A stretch of DNA of 64,000 nt from Curtobacterium sp. VKM Ac-1393 (GCF_015350995.1 NZ_JADKRW010000003.1:248001-312000), one strand, 5' to 3'. Numbered from the stretch's first letter, positions 14,820-24,315 are shown. Notes: a model not told the origin generated them from the letters alone. A program made the numbers and translations.

Positions 14820-15893
14820 ATGGCACCCGCGACCCTGCTCGGCACGAACGGTGGTCTCGCCGACCCGGCGTCCGCCGGGCTCGTGGACCGCTTCGGTCGC
14901 CGTGCGATCGACCTGCGGGTGTCGCTGACCGAGCGGTGCAACCTGCGCTGCACCTACTGCATGCCCGCCGCGGGGCTGCCGTTCGCCCCCGACGACGCCC
15001 TGATGACCGCTGCCGAGATCGAGCGGCTCGTCCGCATCGGCTCCGCGCGGTTCGGCGTCCGCAAGGTGCGCTTCACCGGTGGCGAGCCGATGCTCCGGCA
15101 CGACCTGGTCGACGTCATCGCCCGCTGCGCCGCACTGCCCGACGCCCCGGAGCTGTCGCTCACCACGAACGCAATCGGCCTGGCCCACCGTGCCCAGGCC
15201 CTGTACGACGCCGGGCTGCGGCGTGTGAACGTGTCGCTCGACACCGTCGACCCCGACGTCTTCACCACCGTGACCCGCCGCCCGTTCCTGGACAAGGTGA
15301 TCGCCGGGCTGTCCGCCGCGCACGACGCGGGGCTCGACATCAAGGTCAACGCGGTGCTGCTCCGTGGCGTCAACGACGAGGCCGCTCCGGAGCTGCTCCG
15401 CTGGTGCCTCGAGCGCGGGTACGAGCTGCGGTTCATCGAGCAGATGCCGCTCGACCCCGACCACGCCTGGGACCGCACCGAGATGGTGACCGCCGCCGAG
15501 ACCCGTGCGCTGCTGGCGACGTCGTTCGTGCTGACGCCGGACGACGCCCCGCGCGACGGCGCCCCGGCCGAGCGGTACCGGGTGCACGCCCGCGACACCG
15601 CCGCGCCGTCGGGCGTCGGCGAGCGGCTCGGCACCGTGGGGATCATCGCGAGCATCACCGAGTCGTTCTGCGCCGACTGCACCCGCACCCGCCTGACCGC
15701 CGACGGCCACGTCCGGAGCTGCCTGTTCTCCGACGACGAGACCGACGTGCTCGGCCCGATGCGCTCCGGGAACTCCGACGACGACGTGGCCGAGCTGTGG
15801 CGCCGCGCGATGTGGGCGAAGCCGCGCGACCACGGCGACGACAGCGACGAGCTCGTGCACCCGACGCGCGGCATGAGTGCGATCGGTGGCTGA
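14820..15893 (+). CDS. moaA: GTP 3',8-cyclase, molybdenum cofactor synthesis
   Basis: This 357-aa radical-SAM enzyme has the N-terminal cluster C40-x3-C44-x2-C47 (ERCNLRCTYC), the FTGGEPMLR motif, and the C-terminal cluster CADCTRTRLTADGHVRSC. It ends in the conserved Gly-Gly (SAIGG). It converts GTP to the 3',8-cyclo intermediate for cyclic pyranopterin monophosphate. moaC is not in the window, so the pathway genes are split in this genome. Confidence 0.96.
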   Translation: MAPATLLGTNGGLADPASAGLVDRFGRRAIDLRVSLTERCNLRCTYCMPAAGLPFAPDDALMTAAEIERLVRIGSARFGVRKVRFTGGEPMLRHDLVDVIARCAALPDAPELSLTTNAIGLAHRAQALYDAGLRRVNVSLDTVDPDVFTTVTRRPFLDKVIAGLSAAHDAGLDIKVNAVLLRGVNDEAAPELLRWCLERGYELRFIEQMPLDPDHAWDRTEMVTAAETRALLATSFVLTPDDAPRDGAPAERYRVHARDTAAPSGVGERLGTVGIIASITESFCADCTRTRLTADGHVRSCLFSDDETDVLGPMRSGNSDDDVAELWRRAMWAKPRDHGDDSDELVHPTRGMSAIGG

Positions 15894-15896
15894 GCG

Positions 15897-16136
15897 GTGA
15901 CCACGATGCGGTTCTTCGCCGCTGCCCGGGCCGCGGTCGGCATCGACGAGCTGTCGACGACGGCAGCGACGATCGACGGAGCACTGCGCGAGGTCGCCGC
16001 CGCCGATCCGTCGCGCTGGCGTGCGTTGCAGGAGCGGTGCTCGTACCTCGTCGACGGTGTGACCACCCGCGACCGAGCCACCGCGCTGTCCGGCGTCGCG
16101 GTCGTCGACGTCATGCCCCCCTTCGCCGGGGGCTGA
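15897..16136 (+). CDS. MoaD/ThiS-family sulfur carrier
   Basis: The 79-aa protein has the ubiquitin-like beta-grasp pattern (MRFFAAARAAVGID..., DVMPPFAGG) and ends in Gly-Gly, the site of adenylation and thiocarboxylation. It starts with GTG at 15897, 3 nt after the moaA stop. It is most likely the small subunit of molybdopterin synthase, activated by the MoeB-like protein at 20495-21559. The large subunit moaE is not in the window. Confidence 0.9.
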   Translation: MTTMRFFAAARAAVGIDELSTTAATIDGALREVAAADPSRWRALQERCSYLVDGVTTRDRATALSGVAVVDVMPPFAGG

Positions 16137-16181
16137 CCCGCGCCCGTTCTTTCCCAGAACGCATGCGATGCCTGGTGTTTC

Positions 16182-16220
16182 CGGGCGTACCTGGTCGAAA
16201 CTTCCGACCAGGTACGCCCG
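16182..16220. terminator. perfect 16-bp hairpin between convergent genes
   Basis: CGGGCGTACCTGGTCG (16182-16197) and CGACCAGGTACGCCCG (16205-16220) pair perfectly around a 7-nt loop. A smaller GTTCT/AGAAC hairpin lies at 16146-16160. The position between the moaD-like gene and chaA suits a bidirectional terminator. Confidence 0.55.
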
Positions 16221-16279
16221 ATCCGACCATGTACGCCGCCGCGCTGCCGCTGCCGCTGCAGCGCCGCGCCGCGCCTCCG

Positions 16280-17380
16280 CTACGGCGAGACGGACAGCAC
16301 GATGAACGCGGCGAAGATCACCAGGTGCACCCCGCCCTGCAGTCGCGTCGCACGCCCCGGCAGCACCGTGAGCACCGCGGCGACGATCGTCAGGGCGAGC
16401 AGCACGATCTGCGACGACCCGAGGCCGAGCAGCAGCGTGCCGGGCATGAACAGCGACGCCACCGCGATCGACGGGATCGTCAGACCGATCGACGCCATCG
16501 CCGACCCCATCGCCAGGTTCAGGCTCGTCTGGATCCGGTTGCGGGCAGCGGCCTTCGACGCCGCGATCCCCTCGGGCAGCAGGATGAGCAGCGCGATCAC
16601 GACGCCGACGAACGAGGGCGGGAACCCGACCGCGGCGACACCGGCCTCGATCGCGGGCGACTCGACCTTGGCGAGCCCGACCACCGCGACCAGGGCGACG
16701 ACGAGCAGCGCGAGCGACACCAGGGTGGTGCGACCGGACGGGCGTGCGGCGTGGGCGTCCTCGGACTCGACGAGCACCCCGCCGGACCGGTTGACCGGCA
16801 GGAAGAAGTCGCGGTGGGCCACGGTCTGCGTGACGACGAACAACCCGTAGAGCACGAGCGACGCCACCGCCACGAAGACCAGCTGGGTGCCGGTGAAGGA
16901 CGCGTCGTCGGTTCCGGTGGTGAACGTCGGCAGCACCAGGGTCAGCACGGCGAGCGCGGCCACCGTCATCGTCGCGGCGCTCGCGCCCTCTTGGTTGAAC
17001 CGGACGGTGTTGTGCCGCAGGGTGCCGATCAGGATCGCGAGGCCGACCAGCCCGTTCATGGTGATCATCACGGCCGAGAACACCGTGTCGCGCGCCAGGG
17101 TCTCGGCCTGGGCGCCGCCGGAGCTCGACAGCGAGATGATCAGCGCGACCTCGATGATCGTGACCGCGACGGCGAGCACGAGGGAGCCGAACGGCTCCCC
17201 GACCCGGTGCGCGACGACCTCGGCGTGGTGCACCGCGGCGAGGACGGTGGCGGCGAGCACCACCGCGACGATCACCACGACCGCGGTGCCGAGTCCGTAC
17301 CGGCCGTACGAGAACGCGAGCACGACGGCCGCCAGGATCGGGATGGCCACGGGCCACGCCTTGGGGAACCAGGAGGTCAT
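16280..17380 (-). CDS. chaA: Ca2+/H+ (Na+/H+) antiporter, ChaA type
   Basis: The 366-aa protein has about eleven membrane helices in two homologous halves typical of the CaCA family. Each half has an acidic helix: GSLVLAVAVTIIEVALIIS near residues 60-80, and LPEGIAASKAAARNRIQTSLNLAMGSAMASIGLTIP near 265-305. It exchanges cytoplasmic Ca2+ or Na+ for protons. It is full length. A GACAAT hexamer ends 6 nt before its ATG at 17380. It interrupts the molybdenum cluster without an obvious link to it. Confidence 0.9.
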   Translation of the reverse strand: MTSWFPKAWPVAIPILAAVVLAFSYGRYGLGTAVVVIVAVVLAATVLAAVHHAEVVAHRVGEPFGSLVLAVAVTIIEVALIISLSSSGGAQAETLARDTVFSAVMITMNGLVGLAILIGTLRHNTVRFNQEGASAATMTVAALAVLTLVLPTFTTGTDDASFTGTQLVFVAVASLVLYGLFVVTQTVAHRDFFLPVNRSGGVLVESEDAHAARPSGRTTLVSLALLVVALVAVVGLAKVESPAIEAGVAAVGFPPSFVGVVIALLILLPEGIAASKAAARNRIQTSLNLAMGSAMASIGLTIPSIAVASLFMPGTLLLGLGSSQIVLLALTIVAAVLTVLPGRATRLQGGVHLVIFAAFIVLSVSP

Positions 17381-17392
17381 CCGCCCATTGTC

Positions 17393-18418
17393 TCAACCGC
17401 GGGGCGCGTACACCGCCAGTTCGGTCGCGGGCACGTCGATCCGGACCGTGTCGCCGGGTGCGATCCCGAGCGCCGTGACCCGCGCGAGCGTCAGGTCCGC
17501 CACCAGGTCGCCGGTACGGACCCGCACCAGACCGTCCCGTGGTTCCAGCGAGGTCACCGTGCGCTCCGGTCCGGCGCCGTCCAGCGTCAGCCGCGCGGCC
17601 GTCGGGTGGAAGGCGGCCAGGGCGGGCCGACCGGGAGGCACGGTGTGCGTCCCCGACGCCAGCTCGCCGCCGCCGTCCATCGCGATCCCACCCCCGGTGG
17701 CGGTCCCGCGTACGAGCGCGAGTCCGGAGAACGCCGCCGCGAACGCACTCGTCGGGCGGCCGAGCACCGCGGCGGGGGTACCGTCCTCGACGATCCGGCC
17801 GCGCTCGACGACGACGACCCGGTCGGCCAGGGCGACGACCTCGACCGGGTCGTGCGTGACCAGGACGCTCGGTCGTCCGGCGATCGCGGTGCGGAGTGCG
17901 GCACGGACCTCGTCGCGCGCGGCGACGTCGAGCGCCGAGGTCGGTTCGTCGAGCAGCAGGACCGCCGGGTCGGTGGCCAGTGCGCGGGCGATCGCGACGC
18001 GTTGGGCCTGGCCGCCGGACAACGTGCCGGGAGCCCGGTCCGCCAGGTCGCCGACACCGACCGCGGCCAGGGCACGGAGCGCACGATCGCGTGCAGCGGC
18101 GCGTCCGGCCCCGGCAGCTCGGGGACCGAAGGCGACGTTGCCGACGACGTCGAGGAACGGGAACAGGTCGGGGCGCTGGGCGACGAGTCCGATGCGCCGA
18201 CGGTGAGCGGGGACGGTGCGACGCGCGTCCGACACGACGGTGCCGCCGAGCACCACCTGACCGGCGTCGATCGGCAGCAGGCCGGCGAGCACCTCGACGA
18301 CGGTGGACTTGCCGGCGCCGTTCGGACCGACCACGGCGACGCACTCCCCCGCCGCGACCTCGAGGGCGACGTCGACCCCGCGCTGTTCGACGACGATCCG
18401 CGCGGAGACCCCGGTCAC
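17393..18418 (-). CDS. modC: molybdate ABC transporter ATP-binding protein
   Basis: This 341-aa ATPase has Walker [10 protein letters not shown], the signature [15 protein letters not shown], Walker B VLLLDEP and the H-loop THD. A C-terminal TOBE-like region (about 230-341) is expected for ModC-type subunits and can bind oxyanion. It powers ModB. Its start overlaps the modB stop (18415-18418). Only context separates it from a sulfate or thiosulfate ATPase. Confidence 0.9.
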   Translation of the reverse strand: MTGVSARIVVEQRGVDVALEVAAGECVAVVGPNGAGKSTVVEVLAGLLPIDAGQVVLGGTVVSDARRTVPAHRRRIGLVAQRPDLFPFLDVVGNVAFGPRAAGAGRAAARDRALRALAAVGVGDLADRAPGTLSGGQAQRVAIARALATDPAVLLLDEPTSALDVAARDEVRAALRTAIAGRPSVLVTHDPVEVVALADRVVVVERGRIVEDGTPAAVLGRPTSAFAAAFSGLALVRGTATGGGIAMDGGGELASGTHTVPPGRPALAAFHPTAARLTLDGAGPERTVTSLEPRDGLVRVRTGDLVADLTLARVTALGIAPGDTVRIDVPATELAVYAPRG

Positions 18419-19215
18419 GCGGTCACCCCGCGGGTCCGGAGCGACGAGGCGCCGATGACCACGACGGCGACGACGACGAGGACGACCGCCAGGGCCACGG
18501 CCGTGTCCGGGTCGACCTCGCGCTGCAGGTAGATCTCAAGCGGCAGGGTCCGGGTCACGCCCTGCAGGCTGCCCGCGAAGGTCAGCGTGGCGCCGAACTC
18601 GCCGAGTGCCCGGGCGAAGCAGAGCACCAGCCCGGAGACGATGCCGGGCAGGACCCGGGGGGTCGTGACGGTCAGGAACGTACGGGTCGGGCCGGCGCCG
18701 AGCGTGGCGGCCACCCGCTCGAATCGGTCCCCCTCGACGCGGAGCGCCCCCTCGATCGACGACACCAGGAACGGCATCGCGACGAACGTCTGCGCGATGA
18801 CGACCGCCGTGGTGGTGAACGCGATGTGCAGCCCGTGGTCGTCGAGGAACGCCCCGACCACACCGATCCGGCCGAACGCCGCGAGCAGCGCGAGCCCGCC
18901 GACCACCGGCGGCAGCACGAGTGGCAGGAGCACGACGGCGCGGGCGATCCCCACCCATCGTGAGCGGGACCGGGCGAACAGCACGGCGAGCGGGTACCCG
19001 AGGACGAACGCGACGGCCGTGGCGGTCAGGGCCGTCCCGAGGCTCAGGCCGAGGGCGGTCAGCGACGCCGTCGAGGTGACGAGGGCGACGAACGACGACC
19101 AGTCGACGCGACCGAGCATCGCGAGCACGGGCACGACGACGAACAGGCCGCCGAGCACCGCCGGCAGCGGGAGCCACCAGGCGACCGGCGGCCGTCCGTC
19201 AGCCCGCGAGGACAC
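18415..19215 (-). CDS. modB: molybdate ABC transporter permease
   Basis: The 266-aa membrane protein has five to six helices and the permease EAA-like loop ([27 protein letters not shown]), typical of ModB/CysT-type permeases. The length is normal for ModB. It lies 3 nt downstream of modA and overlaps modC, forming one operon. Confidence 0.92.
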   Translation of the reverse strand: MSSRADGRPPVAWWLPLPAVLGGLFVVVPVLAMLGRVDWSSFVALVTSTASLTALGLSLGTALTATAVAFVLGYPLAVLFARSRSRWVGIARAVVLLPLVLPPVVGGLALLAAFGRIGVVGAFLDDHGLHIAFTTTAVVIAQTFVAMPFLVSSIEGALRVEGDRFERVAATLGAGPTRTFLTVTTPRVLPGIVSGLVLCFARALGEFGATLTFAGSLQGVTRTLPLEIYLQREVDPDTAVALAVVLVVVAVVVIGASSLRTRGVTA

Positions 19216-19218
19216 GGG

Positions 19219-20031
19219 TCACGGCTTCCCGAAGCCGGCGGCGGTGAGCACCTTCTGGCCGGTGGCGGACCGGACGTAGTCCGAGAACGCCTGCGCGAGC
19301 TCGGGGTCTCCGGATTCCTTGAGCACGCCGATCGGGTACGTGTTGACGGCCTTGCTCGACTCGTCGAACGGCACACCGTCGACCTTGCCGTCGGCACCCT
19401 GCACGTCGGTCACGTAGACCAGCCCGGCGTCGGCCTGTCCGGACTCGACCTTGCCGAGCACGTCGGTGACGGACTGCTCCTCGCTGACGGGCCGCAGGTC
19501 GACGCCCGAGGCGGACTCGACCTTCGCCGTCGCGGCGCCGCACGGCACCGGGGCGGCGCACGTGACGAGCTGCACGCCCGAACCGGTCAGGTCATCGAGG
19601 CCGGTGATGCCCTTCGGGTTGCCCGGGGCGACGGCGATCTCGAGGACGTTCGTGGCGAAGTCCTGCGGCGAGCCGCTCGCCAGGTCGGTCGAGGACAGCT
19701 TGGCCATGTTCGCTTCGTCGGCGGAGGCGAACACGTCGGCGGGAGCACCGTTCTGGATCTGCGTGACCAGGTCGCTCGAGCCCGCGAACGAGAACTCGAT
19801 CGAGGCGCCGGGGTGCGCGAGCTCGAAGTCCTTGCCGAGCGTGGTGAAGGTCTTCTGGAGCGACGCGGCGGCGAACACCGTGATCGAGCCCGACACGTCG
19901 GCATCCGCGCTCGACGACGAGGACGGCGACGACGACCCCGCCGGAGCGTCGGTGGTGGAGCACGCCGCCAGGCCGAGCGCTGCGACGACGGCGAGGGACA
20001 CGAGCATTGAGCGGGAACGGCGACGGATCAT
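19219..20031 (-). CDS. modA: molybdate-binding lipoprotein
   Basis: The 270-aa precursor has a basic N-terminus, a hydrophobic helix and the lipobox LAAC with C24 as the lipidated residue. A Ser-rich linker precedes the type II periplasmic-binding fold. The oxyanion-site segments ITVFAAASLQKTF and FSFAGSSDLVTQI with GAPADVFASAD are typical of ModA. Start ATG at 20031 overlaps the stop of the HTH-TOBE gene (ATGA). Confidence 0.95.
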   Translation of the reverse strand: MIRRRSRSMLVSLAVVAALGLAACSTTDAPAGSSSPSSSSSADADVSGSITVFAAASLQKTFTTLGKDFELAHPGASIEFSFAGSSDLVTQIQNGAPADVFASADEANMAKLSSTDLASGSPQDFATNVLEIAVAPGNPKGITGLDDLTGSGVQLVTCAAPVPCGAATAKVESASGVDLRPVSEEQSVTDVLGKVESGQADAGLVYVTDVQGADGKVDGVPFDESSKAVNTYPIGVLKESGDPELAQAFSDYVRSATGQKVLTAAGFGKP

Positions 20032-20444
20032 CGGGGGTCCTCCTGGTGGGTGGGCGCCTCGACGGTGACCATCGTGGCCTTGACGGACGCCACGGCGACG
20101 GACCCGACCTCGAGCCCGAGGTCGCGCACCGCCTCGGCGCTCATGAGCGAGACGACCCGGTGCGGGCCGCACTGCAGTTCGACCTGGGCCATCACCGTGT
20201 CGACGACCAGGTCGGTGACGATGCCGACGAAGCGGTTCCGCGCCGAGCTCTTCACGCCGGTGTCCGGGGCGGTCAGCTCGGTGCTCCGTGCCCGGGCGTA
20301 CTCGGCGACCTGTCGACCGTCGACGACGGCGCGTCCGGCCGCGTCGGTGGCCCGGGTGAAGGTGCCCCCGTCGACGAGTCGGCGCACCGTGTCGTCGCTC
20401 ACCCCGAGGAAGGCAGCAGCTTCGCGAATCCGCAGTTGCGTCAT
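20028..20444 (-). CDS. HTH-TOBE molybdenum-responsive regulator-like protein
   Basis: The 138-aa protein has an N-terminal MerR/excisionase-type HTH (LRIREAAAFLGVSDDTVRRLVDGG..., 1-50) and a C-terminal single TOBE/Mop domain (about 68-130: SARNRFVGIVTDLVVDTVMAQVELQCG). TOBE domains bind molybdate. The combination resembles a short ModE-like sensor or a Mop storage protein with a DNA-binding head. As first gene of the modABC operon it probably autoregulates molybdate uptake. A TAGGAT hexamer ends 9 nt before the ATG. Confidence 0.85.
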   Translation of the reverse strand: MTQLRIREAAAFLGVSDDTVRRLVDGGTFTRATDAAGRAVVDGRQVAEYARARSTELTAPDTGVKSSARNRFVGIVTDLVVDTVMAQVELQCGPHRVVSLMSAEAVRDLGLEVGSVAVASVKATMVTVEAPTHQEDPR

Positions 20445-20453
20445 GATGCAACG

Positions 20454-20459
20454 ATCCTA
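20454..20459 (-). promoter_or_regulatory. -10 hexamer TAGGAT for the mod operon
   Basis: TAGGAT, 9-nt spacer, then ATG at 20444. This is the only promoter-like signal seen for mop-modABC. Confidence 0.45.
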
Positions 20460-20494
20460 GCCGCGGAAGCGGCTTTGTGCCCGCCAGCGTCGGA

Positions 20495-21559
20495 TCAGGA
20501 CATGCGCCCGATCGCCACGGGCAACCCTTCGCGGCGCCAAGCCTCGAACCCGCCGTCGAGGACGGCCACGTGCCTCCCGGCCGGTTGTCCGGCAGCCCAT
20601 GCATCCGCACGCGGACCACGGGCGCAGTACACGACCACGTCCGCCGCGTCGGCGATGGCCACGTCGTCGGTGACGGCGCCGGCGACCACCCCGTCCGCGC
20701 GTTCGGCGTCGGTGCGCACGTCGACCACGACGACCGGATCGGCTGGGTCGGCCAGGCGTGCGGCGAGCGCCGCCGGGGCGATCCGGTCGGTCCGGGTGAG
20801 CACGACCGCGCGCGGGCGGTGCGATGCCGGACCGCGTCGGACCGGACTCTCGGTCCACCGCCAGCGGCGCGCGTCGACGGTCAGGACGCGTCCGAGCAGC
20901 GGGTCGCCCGTGCCGGTGACCAGGGCGAGGACCTGCGCGGCCATCACCGCTCCGACGGCCCCGCACAGTGCCGGCACGACCCCGTCGAGGGCGCAGGAGC
21001 CCTCGTCGGGCAGGGCCTCGGGGTGCAGGTCGTGGAAGTCGACGCCGTCCGGTCCGGCGTCGCGGAAGACGCTGACCTGACCGTCGTGGCCGAGGACGGT
21101 ACCCCACACGAACGGCACGCCGGCGTCGGCGCAGGCGTCCGAGACGGCGCGGGTGACCAGGACCGAGTCCGCCGCGTCGACGACGACGTCGTGGCCGGCG
21201 ACGAGCTCCGGGGTGAAGGACCCGACCACGGCGACGGCGTCGAGTTCCGGGTCGACCGCCAGGGCGCGGGCCACGGCGACCGCGGCCTTCGGCGATCCGA
21301 CGTCGGCGGCGGTGAAGAGCGTCTGGCGCGCGAGGTTCGAGGCGTCGACCGCGTCCGGGTCGACGACCGTGAGGCGTCCGACGCCCGCGAGGTACGCGAC
21401 GACCGGGGCACCGAGGCCGCCCGCTCCGACGACCAGGATGCGCGAAGCGGCCAGGCGACGGAGCCCGACGGCGCCGACGTCGGCCAGCGCCGCCGTGCGA
21501 GCACCGAGCCGTGTCCGCCACGGGGAGAGCGTGTCGACGGGGGCGACGAGGGGGTCCAT
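20495..21559 (-). CDS. MoeB/ThiF-family adenylyltransferase fused to a rhodanese domain
   Basis: This 354-aa protein has an N-terminal E1-like domain (VVGAGGLGAPVVAYLAGVG nucleotide motif, DASNLARQ, the catalytic D in VDAADSV) and a C-terminal rhodanese domain (about 250-354) with a putative catalytic Cys in VVVYCARG. It should adenylate and help thiocarboxylate the Gly-Gly end of the MoaD-like carrier. The two zinc-binding CxxC pairs of classical MoeB are not evident. The ATG at 21559 was chosen because CAGAAT ends 6 nt before it; an in-frame ATG at 21595 is the alternative. Confidence 0.88.
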   Translation of the reverse strand: MDPLVAPVDTLSPWRTRLGARTAALADVGAVGLRRLAASRILVVGAGGLGAPVVAYLAGVGRLTVVDPDAVDASNLARQTLFTAADVGSPKAAVAVARALAVDPELDAVAVVGSFTPELVAGHDVVVDAADSVLVTRAVSDACADAGVPFVWGTVLGHDGQVSVFRDAGPDGVDFHDLHPEALPDEGSCALDGVVPALCGAVGAVMAAQVLALVTGTGDPLLGRVLTVDARRWRWTESPVRRGPASHRPRAVVLTRTDRIAPAALAARLADPADPVVVVDVRTDAERADGVVAGAVTDDVAIADAADVVVYCARGPRADAWAAGQPAGRHVAVLDGGFEAWRREGLPVAIGRMS

Positions 21560-21641
21560 CCCGTCATTCTGTCCGGTCGCGCCGAATCCCTGCATGTGAA
21601 TGCTCAGCGGATGGACGCGGCGGATGCTCAGAGCCGCTGGG

Positions 21642-21647
21642 TACGGT
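21642..21647 (+). promoter_or_regulatory. -10 hexamer TACGGT for the GT39-like gene
   Basis: TACGGT, 7-nt spacer, then GTG at 21655. Confidence 0.5.
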
Positions 21648-21654
21648 CGCGGGC

Positions 21655-23307
21655 GTGAGTTCCCCCCGCACCGGCACCGTGACCGTTCGACGCCCCACGT
21701 CGGACACGTCGTTGCGCGCACGGTTGCGAGCGCTGGCGCTGACGGCCGTCCGTGCCCTCGCCCGGACGCCCGAGATCACGATCGGCGCGCTCGGCGTCGT
21801 CGTCGCCGCGGCGTTCACGTGGGTGCCGTCGGTCTGGTACGACGAGGCCGCCACCCTCACCAGCGCGCAGCGCAGCTGGCCAGCACTGTGGGCGGAACTG
21901 CAGAACGTCGACGCCGTGCACGGCCTGTACTACGCGCTCATGCACGTCTGGCTCGCGCTCGTCGGGTACACCCCGTTCACGCTCCGGTTCCCCAGCGCCC
22001 TGGCGATCGGTGTCGCCGCCGGGCTGCTGGTGGCGCTCGGTCGTCGGCTCGGCGGGGTCCGGCTCGGGGTCGTCTCCGGCGTGGTGTTCCTGCTGCTGCC
22101 CCGTGTCGCCTGGGCCGGCACCGAGGGACGCCCCTACGCGACCGTCACCACGTTCGCGGTGCTGCTCACCCTGGTCGGGCTGACCGCGGTCCGACGCACC
22201 CGGACCGGGCACCACGTGACCCGGTGGTGGGTGGTCTACGGCGTGCTGGCTGCCGTCGCCGTGCTCTTCAACGTCTACCTGTCGCTGGCCGTCGTGGCGC
22301 ACGGCGTCGTGCTCGCGTGGACCGGGGCCGCTGACCGTGCCGCCCGTCGCCAGGCCGCGGTGACCGAACGCACCGGCTCCGTGCCGGCGGCGTTGGTCGG
22401 CCGCGGCGTCGTCGTGCGCTGGAGCGTCGCGGCCGCCGCCGCGGCCGTGGTGGTGCTCCCGTTCATCGGACTCGCCGCCGGGCAGGCCAAGCAGGTCGGC
22501 TGGATCACCGGTATCGAGTGGGCCACCCTGCGACAGGTCTTCGCGACCGCCTGGTTCGGCGTCGTCTACCCGTACGCGACCCTCGGCTGGGTGCTGATGG
22601 TCGTCGCCGTCGTGCTGGCGGTGCGCGCAGTCCGACGCCCGACGCCCGGAGCGCGTGACCTGCTGCGGATGCAGGCCGTCCGGGTGGCAGTGCCGTTGAC
22701 GATCCTGCCCACCGCGCTGCTGATCGCCGCGACGGCCGCCGGTGAACACCTGTACTCGCCGAAGTACGCGAGCATGAGCCTGCCGTTCGTCGCGCTCCTG
22801 ATCGGCCTGGCGATCACCGCCATCCGCCCACGGCGCTGGATCGCGGTGGCCGTGCTGGCCATGGTCCTGGTGTCCGTGCCGACCTCGACGATCGTGCGGT
22901 TGCCGCACGCCAAGCAGCAGTCGCACTGGGCGAACGCCGCGGCCCTCATCGAGCGCGAGCGGAACGTGGCCACCGACGCCGACGAGGGCGTCGTCTTCGG
23001 CAGCGTCTACGGACACCCGACCGCGACCGCGCAGGTCATCGCCGACGCCTACCCCGAGGCCTTCGCCGGCATGCGGGACCTCGCCGTCACGAGCACGGGC
23101 GCCGAACGCGGCGAGCTCTGGAACACGAACGGCGACATCGCCACGACGGTGCCGGCACGACTGGACGACATCGACACCGTGTGGTTCGTCGGTGCGACGT
23201 CGCGGAACATCCGCCCGGCGGTGTCCGAGACGCTGAAGGACCAGGGGTTCCACGTCGTGCGCTGGTGGCACGAGGACACGGTCATCCTCTGGAAGTACAG
23301 CCGCTGA
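21655..23307 (+). CDS. GT39/ArnT-like membrane glycosyltransferase
   Basis: The 550-aa polytopic protein has the first-loop motif VWYDEAATL (the metal/donor Asp-Glu of GT-C enzymes), HGLYYALMHVW and LRFPSALAIGV, and about eleven helices. A soluble C-terminal domain of about 120 residues (from about 425) follows. It probably transfers a sugar from a polyprenyl-phosphate donor to an envelope acceptor. GTG start at 21655 is set by the leaderless hexamer. Confidence 0.82.
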   Translation: MSSPRTGTVTVRRPTSDTSLRARLRALALTAVRALARTPEITIGALGVVVAAAFTWVPSVWYDEAATLTSAQRSWPALWAELQNVDAVHGLYYALMHVWLALVGYTPFTLRFPSALAIGVAAGLLVALGRRLGGVRLGVVSGVVFLLLPRVAWAGTEGRPYATVTTFAVLLTLVGLTAVRRTRTGHHVTRWWVVYGVLAAVAVLFNVYLSLAVVAHGVVLAWTGAADRAARRQAAVTERTGSVPAALVGRGVVVRWSVAAAAAAVVVLPFIGLAAGQAKQVGWITGIEWATLRQVFATAWFGVVYPYATLGWVLMVVAVVLAVRAVRRPTPGARDLLRMQAVRVAVPLTILPTALLIAATAAGEHLYSPKYASMSLPFVALLIGLAITAIRPRRWIAVAVLAMVLVSVPTSTIVRLPHAKQQSHWANAAALIERERNVATDADEGVVFGSVYGHPTATAQVIADAYPEAFAGMRDLAVTSTGAERGELWNTNGDIATTVPARLDDIDTVWFVGATSRNIRPAVSETLKDQGFHVVRWWHEDTVILWKYSR

Positions 23308-23340
23308 CCCTCCGGCCGGCGCACCGCGCGACGACGGTGA

Positions 23341-23370
23341 CGGTGTCGGTGTCGGTGTCGGTGTCGGTGT
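23341..23370. repeat. five tandem CGGTGT hexamers
   Basis: Five perfect copies of CGGTGT, preceded by CGGTGA, lie between the convergent GT39-like gene and ispE, 6 nt from the ispE stop. Copy number may vary between strains. Confidence 0.9.
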
Positions 23371-23376
23371 GGGGTG

Positions 23377-24309
23377 TCAGTGCACCACCCGGGCGCCGTG
23401 CACCGGGCCGGTGGCACGGAGCGCGACCAGCCCGGCGGCACTGAGTTCGACCTGCAGCTCGAGCGCGGCGTCACGGTCACCGACCAGGAACGCCACCGTC
23501 GGACCGCTGCCGGACACCAGGCCCGCGAGGGCCCCGGCCTTCTCGCCGAGCTCCAGGGTCGACGCGAGGCCGGGCTGCAACCGCATCGCCGGAGCCTGCA
23601 GGTCGTTGTGGACGCAGTCGGCGAGCAGGTCCGGGTCGCCGGCGCGGAGCGCCTGCAGCACGTTCGTCTCCACCACGGGGTGCGACGGCGCCGGCGCGAT
23701 GTCGGCGCGGTACCGCTCCCGGTGTTCGTCGAGCGCACGGTAGACGGCGGGGGTCGACAGGCCGTCGTCGCTCAGTGCGAGCACCCAGTGGAACTCGCCC
23801 TTCGCCAGCGCCGGGCTGAGTTCGTCGCCACGGCCGGTGCCCAGCGCCGTGCCCCCCGAGAACGCGAAGGGCACGTCCGCACCGAGCTGCGCGGCCAGGC
23901 GGAGCAGTTCTTCGCGACCGAGTGCGGTGCCCCAGAGCGTGTCGACGGCGAGCAGCGTGGCCGCGGCGTCCGCCGACCCTCCGCCCATCCCACCGGCGAC
24001 GGGCACCTGTTTGTCGATCGTCAGCCGCACACCGCCACGGTGCCCCGCGGTGTCGGCCACGAGCCGCGCTGCGCGGATCGCCAGGTTCGATTCGTCGACC
24101 GGAACGTCCGACGTGTCGATCGGACCGGTGAACGTCACCGAGAAGTCATCGGCGTGCTCGGCGGTGACGTCCTCGTACAGGGACACCGCCTGGTACGCGG
24201 TCGCCACGTCGTGGTAGCCGTCGTCCTGCAGCGCCCCGACGGACAGGAACACGTTGATCTTGCCGGGGGCGCGCGTCCGCACGCGGGTCGGGGCGGCCAA
24301 CGTGGTCAT
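23377..24309 (-). CDS. ispE: 4-diphosphocytidyl-2-C-methyl-D-erythritol kinase
   Basis: The 310-aa GHMP kinase phosphorylates CDP-methylerythritol in the MEP isoprenoid pathway. It shows [12 protein letters not shown] at the N-terminus, the ATP loop [17 protein letters not shown] (about 97-113) and the C-terminal GSGPTVAFL motif. A TAGGTT hexamer ends 6 nt before its ATG, giving it its own promoter. In many actinobacteria ispE directly follows rsmA; here rsmA is about 6.9 kb away. Confidence 0.96.
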   Translation of the reverse strand: MTTLAAPTRVRTRAPGKINVFLSVGALQDDGYHDVATAYQAVSLYEDVTAEHADDFSVTFTGPIDTSDVPVDESNLAIRAARLVADTAGHRGGVRLTIDKQVPVAGGMGGGSADAAATLLAVDTLWGTALGREELLRLAAQLGADVPFAFSGGTALGTGRGDELSPALAKGEFHWVLALSDDGLSTPAVYRALDEHRERYRADIAPAPSHPVVETNVLQALRAGDPDLLADCVHNDLQAPAMRLQPGLASTLELGEKAGALAGLVSGSGPTVAFLVGDRDAALELQVELSAAGLVALRATGPVHGARVVH

Positions 24310-24315
24310 GCCCCC

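Noticed and set aside
14391-18344. A minus-strand open frame of 1317 codons across moaA, the MoaD-like gene and chaA.
   Set aside because: It is antisense to well-supported genes, and its translation is Arg/Gly/Asp-rich filler without domains. Long spurious frames are expected at this GC content.
23341-23370. Possible CRISPR-like repeat.
   Set aside because: These are contiguous 6-bp units without spacers and no cas gene is present. The heptamers at 30165-30192 were rejected for the same reason.
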